Shown: piece by piece, positions 22,054 to 32,721 of the stretch
Position numbering within the stretch: the stretch's first letter is position 1
How the letters are laid out: every line of letters starts with the position of its first letter
Origin: Sipunculus nudus
Lineage: Eukaryota; Annelida; Sipuncula; Golfingiida; Sipunculidae
Reading direction: 5' to 3'
Assembly: GCA_026874595.1 (NCBI GenBank)
Contig: CM049318.1
Location: forward strand, 1,253,241 to 1,317,240
DNA length: 64,000 nt
Translations under genes and position numbers: made by a program
The notes under the pieces: model-generated
What the model saw: only the letters and a program-made list of their open reading frames with translations
What the model was told of the DNA's origin: nothing
Database searches by the model: none

Positions 22054-22070
22054 TGGTGCCCCGAGTGAGG
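22054..22070 (+). promoter_or_regulatory. Primer-binding site
   Basis: TGGTGCCCCGAGTGAGG, three bases after the LTR end. The TGG start fits pairing with a tRNA CCA end. I cannot assign the tRNA with confidence. Confidence 0.7.
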
Positions 22071-22856
22071 ACCATCTCTACTGTGGATCGATGTCCGTCT
22101 GTGCGTCTCGACGACGATATCACAGGAGATGATTATTTTCTGAACTTCCATTCCACCGGTGGATATTATTTAATTGGTGTCTGTGCACAACGCCATAACA
22201 CAGGGCCAGAGTGGACTTTTCGCGGGCTCGCTTGGACACAGATTTTGCATGCATGCGTGTTCGTCGCTTCGCTTCAGTGCTTTGCACTGTAAACTCTGCT
22301 TCGCCATTGTGTTCTTCGCTCGTGCATTCCTGGACTATTGTCACGCTTTTCGCCGTACACGGAGACTTCGTTTAAAGGGCCCAGACGAACGTCACTCTCT
22401 TTGGAGAAGATAAACGGTAATTGTTTGACATTTTCCTTGTACTGCATGAACTTTTCTTTTTGTATTTGCTATTGTCAGCATTGCTATGGACTTTGTGATT
22501 AATTGTGTATAATATTGTTGCATGTTTTGTAATTGAAGTGATCATTTTTTTTGTATGTTAGCTGTAAATTATTTTTGCAGTTTATTATGGAGAATTTTAT
22601 GCATGTAAAGGGTAATAGCTTTGGCCCGGTTTGAGGTTATCGTGATTGGTCACGTGATGTTCCATTGTCTAATGCCAATTGGTCTTGTGGTCTGTGTAAT
22701 GTAAACAGCAGTATTGCAACTGAATACTAACATTTGCCCTTAAACCTGCTGGTATTTGACCATTGACAGATGACTTAAGACAACATTCATCATTTCTTTA
22801 TTGTCTTTAAAGATCACATTTTATCTCCTCTATTCATACATTTGCATTAAAGAGAG
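22071..22856 (+). other. 5' leader of the gypsy element
   Basis: Long untranslated leader before the first Gag ATG. It holds a GATTGGTCACGTGATG segment (about 22650) with a CCAAT-like and an E-box-like core, and CCAATTGG about 25 bp on. These could be internal promoter elements, but that is only suggestive. Confidence 0.6.
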
Positions 22857-24259
22857 ATGGAGGGTAAATCAGTTGACATAACACGGGTCGTCTCCATGCA
22901 TGGACTCCCTTCTGATGTCAACGAATCTGAGATTATTGAACACATCTCACAAATTGAAACTCCTACTCATGTTTTGTTTGTTCGAGAAGCACATACTGGT
23001 CGTTGCACTGGCCGCGGGTTTATAGTTTTTGAGACTAAAGACACTGCCAAAAAGGCCATAGATAAGATATCAGGTAGCTCTTTAGAAAGGGATTCAAGCA
23101 TTAAAATCTCTCTTGAACATGCTAGGGCTTTCTCCATCCTTGAGGTGTCTCATCTGATTTCAAAAAAGTTGCTTGATTCGTTAAATCCTTTTCCTTTCAG
23201 GTACCCGAAGGTAGACGTATCTCAGAGATAGTAACTAAGCTCGATTTTCTTTCAGATTTCGAGGTAAATCAGATGTTTGTGGAGTTTAAACACCGAAGGG
23301 GTGATGTTATACAGGGGCCATCTGGGGCTACTGGTTACAGTGTTATCTCTTCAAAACTGCCCCCATTTTCAAGGAATCAAGATAAAACCGGTAGCTACGA
23401 ACAATGGCGTTCCCATCTCAAATCTATGATAAAAGCTGGCGTAACACCAGAGCCTCAGATTTTGTCAGCGATTCATCAGTCTGTTAGGGGGACAGCAGGA
23501 AATGTTCTTTTACATATGCCCGATGAGTCCACTCCCACAGATATACTGAATAAATTTGACAGATACTTTGGTAATGTGCTTCCCACAGAGGTTCTTATAC
23601 AGCAGTTTCACTCATGTAAACAAGATCCTAAAGAGGATATTGTCAACTGGAGCTGCAGGCTTACTAGACAGTTAGACCTCATAAACCAGAGAAATCCTAC
23701 TCCTCATAGGGAATATGAGCGACTTCTTCGGTCTAGATTCTGGAATGGGTTGTATTCTAAGTACATTAAGGAGGCTTTAAGACACAGATATGATAATGGG
23801 GAAGAACAGGATGAACTCTTTGCAGCAGCACGAGCCTTAGAGTCAGAACTTGTACATCACTCACGTATGAGTGACAAGAAAGTTGCTTCATCCAACCAAA
23901 TTTCTCAACAAGGGGTTAAAACTTTGTCTTCTGAAAGCTCTGTGCTTGAGCAGATAAATAACAAATTGTCAATCCTAGAGAATCGCTTATCGAAACTTGA
24001 ACGATCTCAAATGTCCAAACCAAACAAACCATCACAAACTCAGGCTGAAGTTCGTAACAGTAATACTGTCTCGGACGAAGTCTTTTGCCCTCGTTGCCTT
24101 CGTCACACCCACACTGTTGACAAATGCCATGCCAAACGAGACAAAAACGGGAAAATCCTAAAAAACTTAGAGTCGCCCGTGATCATTCGTGGGAGAACAC
24201 GGGGTCAGATTATAAAATTCCCACAACAAACGTATGTACTGATAATGTCCCTCTTGTAG
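22857..24259 (+). pseudogene. gag: Gag with RRM-like N-terminus, PNMA-like capsid and zinc knuckle
   Basis: 22857-23231 encodes an RRM-like domain: RVVSMHGLPSDVNE fits the first strand (RNP2-like) and GRGFIVFETKDTAKKAI the third strand and helix (RNP1-like). PNMA-family proteins also start with an RRM-like domain. 23273-24259, in a different frame, encodes the capsid (KLPPFSRNQDKTGSYEQW... through a Leu-rich helical region). Then comes a coiled coil (VLEQINNKLSILENRLSKLE) and a zinc knuckle of the form CX2CX4HX4C starting CPRC (about 24087). Gag would form the particle and bind RNA. The two parts are out of frame near 23200: either a frameshift mutation, or a 56-nt intron (23145-23200, GT...TTTCAG) whose removal would join them exactly. 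Called pseudogene because of that uncertainty. Confidence 0.8.
24160..24203 (+). promoter_or_regulatory. -1 programmed ribosomal frameshift signal (gag-pol)
   Basis: The heptamer A AAA AAC (24160-24166) is in the Gag reading phase (codons CTA AAA AAC), a canonical X XXY YYZ slippery site. After a 9-nt spacer, CCCGTG (24176-24181) can pair with CACGGG (24198-24203) across a 16-nt loop. Slipping back one base enters the protease frame, which is open there and overlaps the Gag end (Gag stops at 24259). Confidence 0.85.
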
Positions 24260-25250
24260 GTGAAACACAGGTTGTTGACATGTTTGCAGATGGTATTAAC
24301 TGCCAGGGTCTTTTAGATACAGGTTCCCAGGTCTCTACCATTGCTCAATGGTTTTATGAAAAACACCTCAACCCGTCAGACTTAGTCCCTGTGGAGGACA
24401 TGATGGATCTCCGGCAACTGGACGGCCAGCAGGTAGAGTACTGTGGTATCATCGCTGTTGACCTTAAATTTCCTGAAATAAATTCATCTCAGACATTCTC
24501 TGTGTCAGTATTGGTAATGAAAAACACCCATTTCAATGCCAGTGTTCCATTTTTAATTGGTACGAATGTGCTAAATTCTTGTTTAAATTTTCTTCAGACA
24601 AAGGCTGGTCCAAATTTTATTCAAAGTTTACACATGCCCCAACCATGGAATATTGCATTTAAATGTTTGACAAACAGGGAAAAGAAATCAGTGAATAAAG
24701 GAGGTTATGTATGATCCACCAAGTCTACAGTAATACCTGCCCACAGTGATGTTACTATAAATGGTTTAACCCGAGGTTGTACAACAGGCAAGACCCTTGT
24801 TATAACTGATGTGAATGTTCTCCACAGGTTACCAACTGGATTGGTTCTACTTCCTTGTGTCCAAGAGCTTGATTTGTCGGTAGGTACAAGTCACAGAATT
24901 CCAGTACAGGTCAGGAACTTAACATCACATTCCATCATTATTCTATCAAAAATGATACACCGTAACATACAAGAAGCTAGCCTCGTAACCCAACTGACAC
25001 AATCACCTGACCCATCTGATCAACAATTCTTAAACATGTTCAAATTTGGTCAAGATTTGTCACAATCTGAATCTGAACAACTACAACTTCTGTTGCTTAA
25101 ATGGAAACACATATTTTCCTTAAGTAATACAGATATTGGTCACACCAGTGTAGAAAAACACCGTATCGTGTTGACTAAAGATGAACCATTTAAAGAGCGA
25201 TATCGTCGCATCCCTCCACAATTTATGATGAGGTAAAACAGCATCTGAAA
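24161..25250 (+). pseudogene. pol: Pol, protease and linker region (broken)
   Basis: In the -1 frame relative to Gag. The aspartic protease active site is GLLDTGSQVST (catalytic Asp in DTG) at about 24307-24340, with the C-terminal loop VPFLIGTNVLNS near 24550. The enzyme matures the Gag-Pol precursor. The frame meets an in-frame TGA at 24712-24714, then stays open in the same frame to 25236. It holds the pre-RT linker (HRIVLTKDEPFKERYRRIPP). It is lost at PPQFMMR by an apparent one-base deletion in a T run near 25222, after which the RT continues in another frame. Confidence 0.85.
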
Positions 25251-25823
25251 GAAATGCTAGAGTCAAAAGTAATTAAGGAGAGCAAAAGTCCGTTTGCTAC
25301 TCCAGTAGTCCTTGTCAGAAAACCTGACGGAACTCTTCGTTTCTGTATTGATTATAGAACCCTGAATAGCAGAACTGTTAGAGACGCTCATTCCTTGCCA
25401 AGAATCGATGAAACCTTAGATTCTTTGATTGGCGCTCGTTACTTTTCCTCTCTAGATTTGAAGTCTGGTTACTGGCAGGTTGAGTTAGCCGAAGAAGATA
25501 AAGATAAAACAGCTTTTACAGTAGATCCTCTCGGTTTTTATCAATGGGAAACCATGCCATTCGGCTTGGTGAACGCCCCTGCCTGCTTCCAAAGACTGAT
25601 GCAGAAGACTATGGGTGATCTCCATTTAAAAGAATGTCTTCTCTATCCTGACGATATAATCGTATTCTCTACCTCCTTTGAAGAACACCTAAAACGCTTG
25701 AATAACATCTTTCAGCGTCTGCATGACGCAGGCCTAAAACTAAAACCTTCAAAGTGCCAGCTGATGCAAGATAAAGTAAAATACCTAGGACATATAGTCT
25801 CAAAAAGAAGGTATACATACTGA
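25237..25823 (+). pseudogene. pol: Pol, reverse transcriptase domain
   Basis: Motifs in order: VIKESKSPFATPVVLVRKPDGTLRFCIDYR (fingers), SSLDLKSGYWQVEL (motif A, catalytic Asp), MPFGLVNAPACFQRLM (motif B) and LLYPDDIIVF (motif C, YxDD with Pro at x), then thumb residues KCQLMQDKVKYLGHIVS. It copies the element RNA into DNA. An extra A in the run at about 25801-25805 shifts the frame and ends it at 25823. The neighbouring frame resumes with HTDQSKISALKEWP. Confidence 0.9.
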
Positions 25824-26844
25824 CCAGAGTAAAATCAGCGCTCTTAAAGAATGGCCTATACCTAAGTGTGTCAGTGATGTACGCCGTTTCTTGGGCTTTG
25901 CGAGTTTCTATCGTAGATTTGTCCCTGGATTTGCTAAAATCGCAAAACCATTACATGACTTACTGAAAGGCCACCATATTCAGAATCAAACAAAAACCAG
26001 TAATCGTACCAGAAAGAAAGTTCCATCTCAAACAATCTTTAACTGGTCAAATAACCACCAACTAGCATTTGATCAATTAATAGGACTACTATCTTCTGCT
26101 CCTGTACTAGCGTTTGCAGATTTCTCTCGTCCGTTTATTGTTCATACTGATGCAAGTTTTGATGGGATCTCTGGTATTCTGTACCAAGATCAAGATGGCC
26201 AGAAAAGACCAATAGCTTATGCGAGCCGAAGCCTAACACCATCGGAGTCTCGGTACCCTATTCATGAGTTAGAGTTCTTAGCTTTAAAGTGGTGTGTAAC
26301 CGATAAATTTAAAGAATATCTGTATGGATCACGATTCACAGTGTTCACTGATAACAATCCTCTAACTTACATAATGTCCTCAGCAAAATTAGATGCAACA
26401 GGTCAAAGATGGGTTTCTGAATTGGCTAATTACGACTTTAATATTCAATATAAAGCCGGCAAGCATAACATCGACGCCGATGCACTTTCGAGAATCCCTC
26501 GGCTTCTAGCAGAAAAGAAAAACCACAATCAATGTATTACCAATGATGTAGTAAAAGCTGTTTGTCAATCAGTGACCATACCATCACCTGTAATATGTAG
26601 TCTTTCTTGTGACCAATCCAAAGCTGTTCCATCCACGGATCCTGTTAATTTGCTCGGACAAACACGATTAAACGTAGCAAAGGAACAACTTCTGGATTCG
26701 AATCTGAACCCATTCATTGTCCATTTCAGAGACGGTAAGGTCATAAACAAGAAAGACTTGACTCATCCTGATCAAATAATTCTTTTCAGATGTATAGATA
26801 GCCTTGTGCTGCGGGATGACATATCTATCGTAAACGAACACTGA
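25824..26844 (+). pseudogene. pol: Pol, RT connection and RNase H domain
   Basis: Begins out of frame with the RT and is clear from FLGFASFYRRFVPGFAKIAKPL. RNase H catalytic residues are visible: Asp in IVHTDASFDG, Glu in IHELEFLALKW, Asp in TVFTDNNPLTYI and Asp in HNIDADALSR. This intact-looking segment degrades the RNA strand during reverse transcription. The frame ends at 26844 after SIVNEH. An apparent one-base loss near 26835 separates it from the integrase. Confidence 0.9.
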
Positions 26845-28454
26845 ACGGCAAAATTCAGTATCAAATGGTAATACCTAGCAGTTTGCGACAAGTCGCTTTA
26901 TCTGGTATTCATGACGATGTTGGGCATCTAGGTCGTAATCGGTCTGTCCATCTAGCCCATGACCGATTTTACTGGCCAAAAATGTCTAAAGACATAGATT
27001 CATACATTAAGAATTGTCCACGGTGTATAAGGCGGAAGTCCCCTCCAGCAAAAGCTCCTTTAGTACCTATAACATCCACACAACCAATGGAGCTCCTATG
27101 TGTCGATTATCTTAGCCTTGAGCCATCTACAGGTGGAACTGAAAATATTCTGGTCATGACCGATAATTTCACACGCTACGCTATGGCAGTTCCTTGTCGC
27201 AATACTACGGCAAAGACTACAGCTAAAATACTATTTGACACATTTGTCCAACATTATGGCTTTCCAGCCCGCATCCACAGTGATCAGGGCAGACAATTTG
27301 AATCTAAAATCATCAAAGAACTATGCAGACTAGCTGGTATCCATAAATCACGATGTACATCGTACCATCCAATGGGGAATTGGCAAACCGAAAGGTTTAA
27401 CCGTAGTTTAATCAGTATGTTGGGTACTCTTGAGGAAGAGAAAAAGAAAAACTGGAAAGAATACGTCAGTGCTTTAACTCGTGCCTATAATTGTACGAAA
27501 AATGATGCAACCGGTTATACACCTTTCTATTTAATGTTCGGTCGACATCCACGCCTCCCTATTGATCTGGTACTTGGGACCAACAACAATCCTAACCATC
27601 AAAATTACAACACATATGTTTCCGATCTAAAAGACCAACTTTCTTCTGCCTATGATATTGCTCAACGTGTCTCTTTATCATCCAGGTATCACCACAAACG
27701 ATTGTATGATAAACGTGCTCTCAATGCGGTGCTGGGTATTGGTGATCACGTCTTAGTACGAAAGGTAGGGATCATTGGGAAACAGAAACTGGTCGATAAA
27801 TGGGAAAAGCAGGTGTATGAGGTATTGGAACAACCCAATAAGGATATTCCAGTATATGTTGTTTGCCCCTTGGGTGATAAAAAGCGTACTCGCACTTTGC
27901 ATCGCAATCTGATCCTTCCATATACAGGATTGCCCGTCGACCCTACACAAAAACCAGTTTCCACAACACACAAACCAATTATTACATCATCAGTGTCAGG
28001 GTCGGAAGACTCATCAACAGATGACGACGCCATTTTCACTATAACTCCAAATAATCGTCCCCACATGAGTAGTTCTGAGGATGTGAGCGAGTTGCATTTA
28101 GAACTTGAATTATCGGATGATACAGATGATGATGCAATTGCGTCTGATCACTCTAATACATTCCTGATAAATGGTTCTACTGATGATTGCAATGCAAATG
28201 TTGATACCGTAAATACTACAGGTCTTGATGATGACGTCACTGGTGTGTTAAACGATGACGCCAAAGGTGATAATGACAATATATCACCACTACACGATGA
28301 CCATGACGTCATCTCAAGTCATGATCATAATAATGATGGTAATAGCGCCCCAATATCTGATCAGAGTGGGGATCCGGATGTTAATCCAGTACGTAGATCT
28401 ACCCGAGAACGACGTATGCCAGAACGTTTTGGGGACTATGTACTTAACGGGTGA
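26845..28454 (+). pseudogene. pol: Pol, integrase domain with acidic C-terminal tail
   Basis: Open for 529 codons from 26865, but the true domain starts upstream in continuity with RNase H. The HHCC zinc-binding module is complete (GIHDDVGHLG ... NCPRCIRRK). The core triad is present: Asp in ELLCVDYLSLE, Asp in IHSDQGRQFES and Glu in WQTERFNRSL; the usual Gly before WQTERF is replaced (GNW instead of GNG). The C-terminal module (HVLVRKVGIIGKQKLVDKWE ... RTLHRNLILPY) is followed by about 150 residues rich in Asp/Ser/Asn. The end is RRSTRERRMPERFGDYVLNG, a basic tail common in bivalve gypsy integrases. It inserts the DNA copy into the chromosome. Confidence 0.9.
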
Positions 28455-28959
28455 TAATATTTTTAAACAAGTGCATGTGTTAACATAAGTATGTTTAGGA
28501 TAAGTTCCTTGCGTAAGCTACATGACTCGTTCTGAGATTTGACGAGTCAGTGATATCATTATACGATTGTTTTTTTTTTGCGTATGCTGACTTTCTCCAC
28601 TGCCACCAGTTTCTGGGTTTTTCACTTTCATATATGTATACCTCATGTGAACATAATGTTCCAATATAAACATCTATCCGAAATCCTACTAGAGGCCGTC
28701 CACTGCTAATGCTGTCATGCGCGATCTCTCTTTGCAGTTAGTGTCGGGACGCCACTTCTCTACTGGGGGGAGCGTTTGGTATATGGTGTGGATAATGTGC
28801 TGTTGGTATGGTGTGGTGGATCTGATATAATTTTTACTAACTTTTCTCGTACATTAATGTCGGGTCGACAGTGCTTTAACTCATGCCTATTAGTTAAAGC
28901 AGTTTAACTCATGCGTACATATATGTCGGGTCGACATTTTTTTTCAAGTAGGGGGAGGA
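28455..28959 (+). other. 3' untranslated region and polypurine tract
   Basis: No env-like frame. Contains three copies of GTCGGG(T/A)CGAC-like sequence (about 28742, 28859, 28925), with TTAACTCATGCSTA repeated nearby. The polypurine tract AAGTAGGGGGAGGA (28946-28959) directly precedes the 3' LTR. Confidence 0.8.
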
Positions 28960-29673
28960 TGTAACGGCTCCGATAACACGTATCATATCATCAGCTTGGC
29001 CTAACTGGTCAATGATTTGCCCCGCAGTTGCCTTGGTTGCCTTGTTTGCTTGGTTCCTCATTACTCAACCGATTTTCCGTTGTTCCTATTGTTTTCATTC
29101 GGACGCGAACCCTGCCAAGCCTCAGTCTCGTGACATAGAGAACTTGTCAGTATTCGTTCTCTGCTTGGCAGGTAAGGACCGTTTTTACTAAACTCTTAAA
29201 CTGCGATAAACTCAAATTAAGCCAATTCATTACTTTCAGTATATCACGTACGTACTATCATGTAAACTGTATATTCCATATTCTAATTGCACACGTTACT
29301 GGTAAATTCATACTTGTTGTACGCATGGATATTTGTATTCATGGTAATATGCAACGATATCTTAAAATGTGGTTCCTAAATATATAGGCTCATTTGTATA
29401 ATATGTAATGTGTTCTTGTGTAATGAATACCAAGAAATGTGCAAATGTATATTCTGTATATTCATGCCATTTATTGTATTTTTGCACCATATAGAAATGT
29501 TTATATGAAATGTTTAATGGCAGTATTCGTTCTCTGCTTGGCAGGGACTCTGGCTTGGAGGACTCCAGATTTGTATATATATACGGCTGAATAAACACTT
29601 TTATATATATACATCGCCTTGCCTCGCTTTTCACTCACGCCGGGTGACATTGGCTCTTGAAGGGAACACCCGT

Positions 29674-29677
<4 letters not shown>
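28960..29677 (+). repeat. 3' LTR (718 bp)
   Basis: TGTAACGGCTCC...CCCGTTACA. It carries the same 25-bp internal direct repeat (29148-29172 and 29521-29545). A perfect 10-bp inverted pair, CCTGCCAAGC (29111-29120) and GCTTGGCAGG (29163-29172), could form a hairpin. Confidence 0.93.

Positions 29678-29717
<40 letters not shown>
29678..29717. repeat. (AT)n tract, right side of insertion target
   Basis: Continuation of the AT tract interrupted by the gypsy element. Confidence 0.9.
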
Positions 29718-29720
<3 letters not shown>

Positions 29721-30234
29721 TGGAATGTCGTCTGGGTTCCCCTAAAGTAAGTCCCATGATGGATACAATTTTACCCAAATGAGCATTTCCCGAATTCAAA
29801 GCGTGTCTGCAGAATATCTTTGTTTCCTTGATACGTGCCCGTATACACTTTATTAATCCATCAAACCATTGTGTAGCCTAGGAAATGTATATATACATTA
29901 TATATCACATTTCTAAGTTCTTACACAATATAAAATCCTAAATACTAGAACTTATATAATCATATATCACAGCACTACTGGTTTCAGATATATAAAACAT
30001 TTTAAATTTTATTTTCCTAAATGTTTGTCTGTTATGTAGACGAGAACTCTTATTACTTTAAACGTAAATTTGAGGAGCTTCTGAACATAATATCACGGTT
30101 TATGCACAAACAATGTACTGTATTGTCGATACCAACACACAAGCAGTGTTAGTCCAGAGAAAAAATTAAATGGTCATCAAAGATGAGTTTTATTCATTTT
30201 CATCACTATTCTAATCACAAATATAACCAATTTG
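29718..30234. other. No gene recognised
   Basis: AT-rich sequence without a recognisable unit. Confidence 0.5.
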
Positions 30235-30613
30235 CCCATTTTATTTGTGTTTTATCGGTTTGAATCTCACCCGAGGCGGTGAGGTTTTTCCCGGTCGGTC
30301 CCCACCCAGGGTAAGCGCTCTGCAAGCTTAACGGGAAGTCCGTGCCCAACGGCCATGTTTCACTCACAAACGAGTGTGCCTCAAGGGGCCTCATCAGTGG
30401 TATGAACCAGCAATGGGGGCCATTACACACCCATGCGCCCGTGGGTGCAGTAGCCAACGGGCCAGGTTAACACCGGGATATGCAACGAGAGGGAGCATGG
30501 ATACTGCCCTGTCACCTAGTCCAAAACTTGAATCTTGCAGATGTACATATACTTATTTAAGCTAGCTTATGAAATGGAGGCGGTTACCTCCAAAGTAAAA
30601 AAAAAAAAAAAAC
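30235..30613 (+). mobile_element. Possible tRNA-derived SINE with poly(A) tail
   Basis: A GC-richer block begins with GGTTTGAATCTC, close to a polymerase III B box (GGTTCRANYCC). It runs about 350 bp and ends in 17 A residues (30597-30613). No clear A box is seen upstream, so it could be 5'-truncated. Flanking target duplications were not found. Confidence 0.45.
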
Positions 30614-32219
30614 ACTTCTTTTATATATCAGATTAAGTATGCTTCTTTCATGGAGGTACTCATCAGTAATTTTTACAGAACCTTAATCGCTTTGTTTTTT
30701 TTTTGTTTGATTAAATAATTAAATCAAAGTGGTTTGATACCAAAATGTTTTTCACTGCTATGGAAAAGATGGACACTATTCGTTATCCTTTGTAACAGAT
30801 CTTACATAAGAGCTTGTCTCCCGAAGATGGACACAGACAACATCAAAGCCCCACCGTAGTTTCGGCCAGCTGTTCGTGTCAGAGTCTTTCTGTTCCAAGT
30901 GCCGGGATTTCCGTCCATGTATATGCCTGAATTTTAACAAGTTAATCAAGATATATTAGTATTGTGGTCTTTTTATAATGTTATTAATGTATTATACTGA
31001 TGGTGTAAAATTCACAAAGTTACAAAATGGGCAAATGTTTGAACTAACATGAATTTAGAAAAATCATAAACCTTCAAGTGAAATGTATACCATGGGATAA
31101 CTACCCGTTATTGTGTATCTCATTCCAAGAAAGGATTTTGTCCTTGTAGTTAAACTTTTACTGTTTTCTTTTCTTACTTTGTGAGAATTCAGTACCTAAT
31201 CTTTGGCCAAAGGTATCGTTTTCGGGATGCATTTATGTTTTACAAATTGAGCAATAGATAAATCCGGTCGGCCTCCACCTTGTTTAGATAATTTTAATAA
31301 ATATTGTTGATGATCCCATAACGGTTTTTGGACCTGAAGAGCCCTCCTCAATTGTAATGTTACAATGAATACGTAATGTTTGTCATGCCTTTAATCGCCA
31401 AACATTGGCTTTCCAGTGTGGTACTTAAAGTGCGATTGAAATACCTCAACTATAAAATGATCATTTGATAATACTTGATAAGCTAAAATTCAGACATTTG
31501 AACCCTCAATAATTAGTGATTAAGAAATAGCTACTTCCACCCCGTGTGTTACAGTGTGTATTCTTATACATTATTGGTTCTCTCCTAGCTTCAGATAAGG
31601 GAAGCTCTCTCACTCCTCTCTCCCTCTTTCTCTCTCTCTCTCTCTTTGTATTCTTAAGCCTTTTTATATAACGAGAGTAAATAAAATACATGTAAAATAA
31701 AACCGCTCATTTGTATGTATACATGGGGCTGTTACTTTCAATGGGATTGGAATTGTAAATCCGGCTGCAAATTAGAGGGATATCATTTACCACACTCACT
31801 ATCCGAGCCATAAAGTTGTGCATGCTAGGAAAATCTCCGGAAAGTGTCTACAATTGTGATAAAAAAAAGAGAGATTATGTTAAAAAACCTGAAAAGCATT
31901 AGCAACATGTCATCCTTATAACAGTCAAAATAAAGACAGCATCTAACCAACTATTACTTCAAGTGATTTTATATTACGACCGGACGAAATTAAATTCAGT
32001 GCACTTTCTATTCCCAGCTTAAGATACACGTCGGTTGTTTATTGTTGTTACGGGCGCCCAACCTATAAAATATAAATGTGTCAAGATTAATTTTATAAAA
32101 TATTACATTACATATTAATAAATAGTTATTAAATCAACACATGGACATTTTGACATCAACTTAGGACGAGGCCTGGTTATACCTCACCGCTCTGCCGTCC
32201 ATACTCATCAAGGCTATAT
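30614..32219. other. No gene recognised
   Basis: AT-rich. Contains a short (CT)n stretch at about 31617-31645. No convincing frame. Confidence 0.5.
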
Positions 32220-32432
32220 TAGCATGACATTTATTATATAAGCCAGTAGAAATTAACATAAATCTAGCACAACCCGGACATTTTCCATAACAACCAAATT
32301 TTGGTTGCATTGTGTCTGTAAGGCCATCACAACACCCCACAAGAAATTCAACCAAAATCAACCATTGGGAAATTGTGTTTTGACACTGTTTTTCAAAATG
32401 GCCGCCGTCAAAATGATGGAATGTATATTTTT
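32220..32432. repeat. Left arm of a ~200-bp inverted repeat pair
   Basis: The reverse complement of this segment matches 37394-37575 with few differences. Shared words include CAAAATGGCCGCCGTCAAAAT, AATCAACCATTGGGAAATTG and CCAGTAGAAATT. The similarity stops inwards at GGAATGTATATTTTTT. Confidence 0.8.
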
Positions 32433-32585
32433 TATATAATATAATTTTGTATAATACCTAATTTATACCTTAGGTATTTATAGGAAGAAAAAACATCAAG
32501 TGTAAATTAATACCATAACTAGTTTGCTTATAACAGTAAATTGTTGGTACTCAACTTGTAAAACAAAAATGGCAGCAATATTGCA

Positions 32586-32589
<4 letters not shown>

Positions 32590-32622
<33 letters not shown>
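32590..32622. repeat. (AT)n microsatellite at the LINE 3' end
   Basis: Directly follows AATAAAATT on the minus strand, so it may be the simple-repeat tail of the LINE. Confidence 0.85.
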
Positions 32623-32628
<6 letters not shown>

Positions 32629-32721
32629 ATTCGTACAAGGAAGTACAGTACATTATATGCAATGAAAAGAAATATGAAATAAATGAAAGATATACAGAAA
32701 GAAGGAAGGAAAAATGAAAGT

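Larger units (their letters stand above)
21284..29677 (+). mobile_element. Nearly full-length Ty3/gypsy retrotransposon with PNMA-like Gag
   Basis: Flanked by LTRs 21284-22050 and 28960-29677 and inserted in an (AT)n tract, with ATAT at both sides. Order: primer site, leader of about 790 bp, Gag with RRM-like N-terminus and zinc knuckle, a -1 frameshift signal, protease, RT, RNase H, integrase with an acidic tail, and polypurine tract. This is the standard gypsy order. No env-like frame lies between integrase and the 3' LTR. The element is relatively young: the LTRs are nearly identical apart from small indels. Pol is nevertheless broken at four places, so this copy is not autonomous. Confidence 0.93.

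Noticed and set aside
28455-28959. Env gene after the integrase of the 21.3-29.7 kb element
   Set aside because: Only about 500 bp with no long frame, signal peptide or membrane segment.
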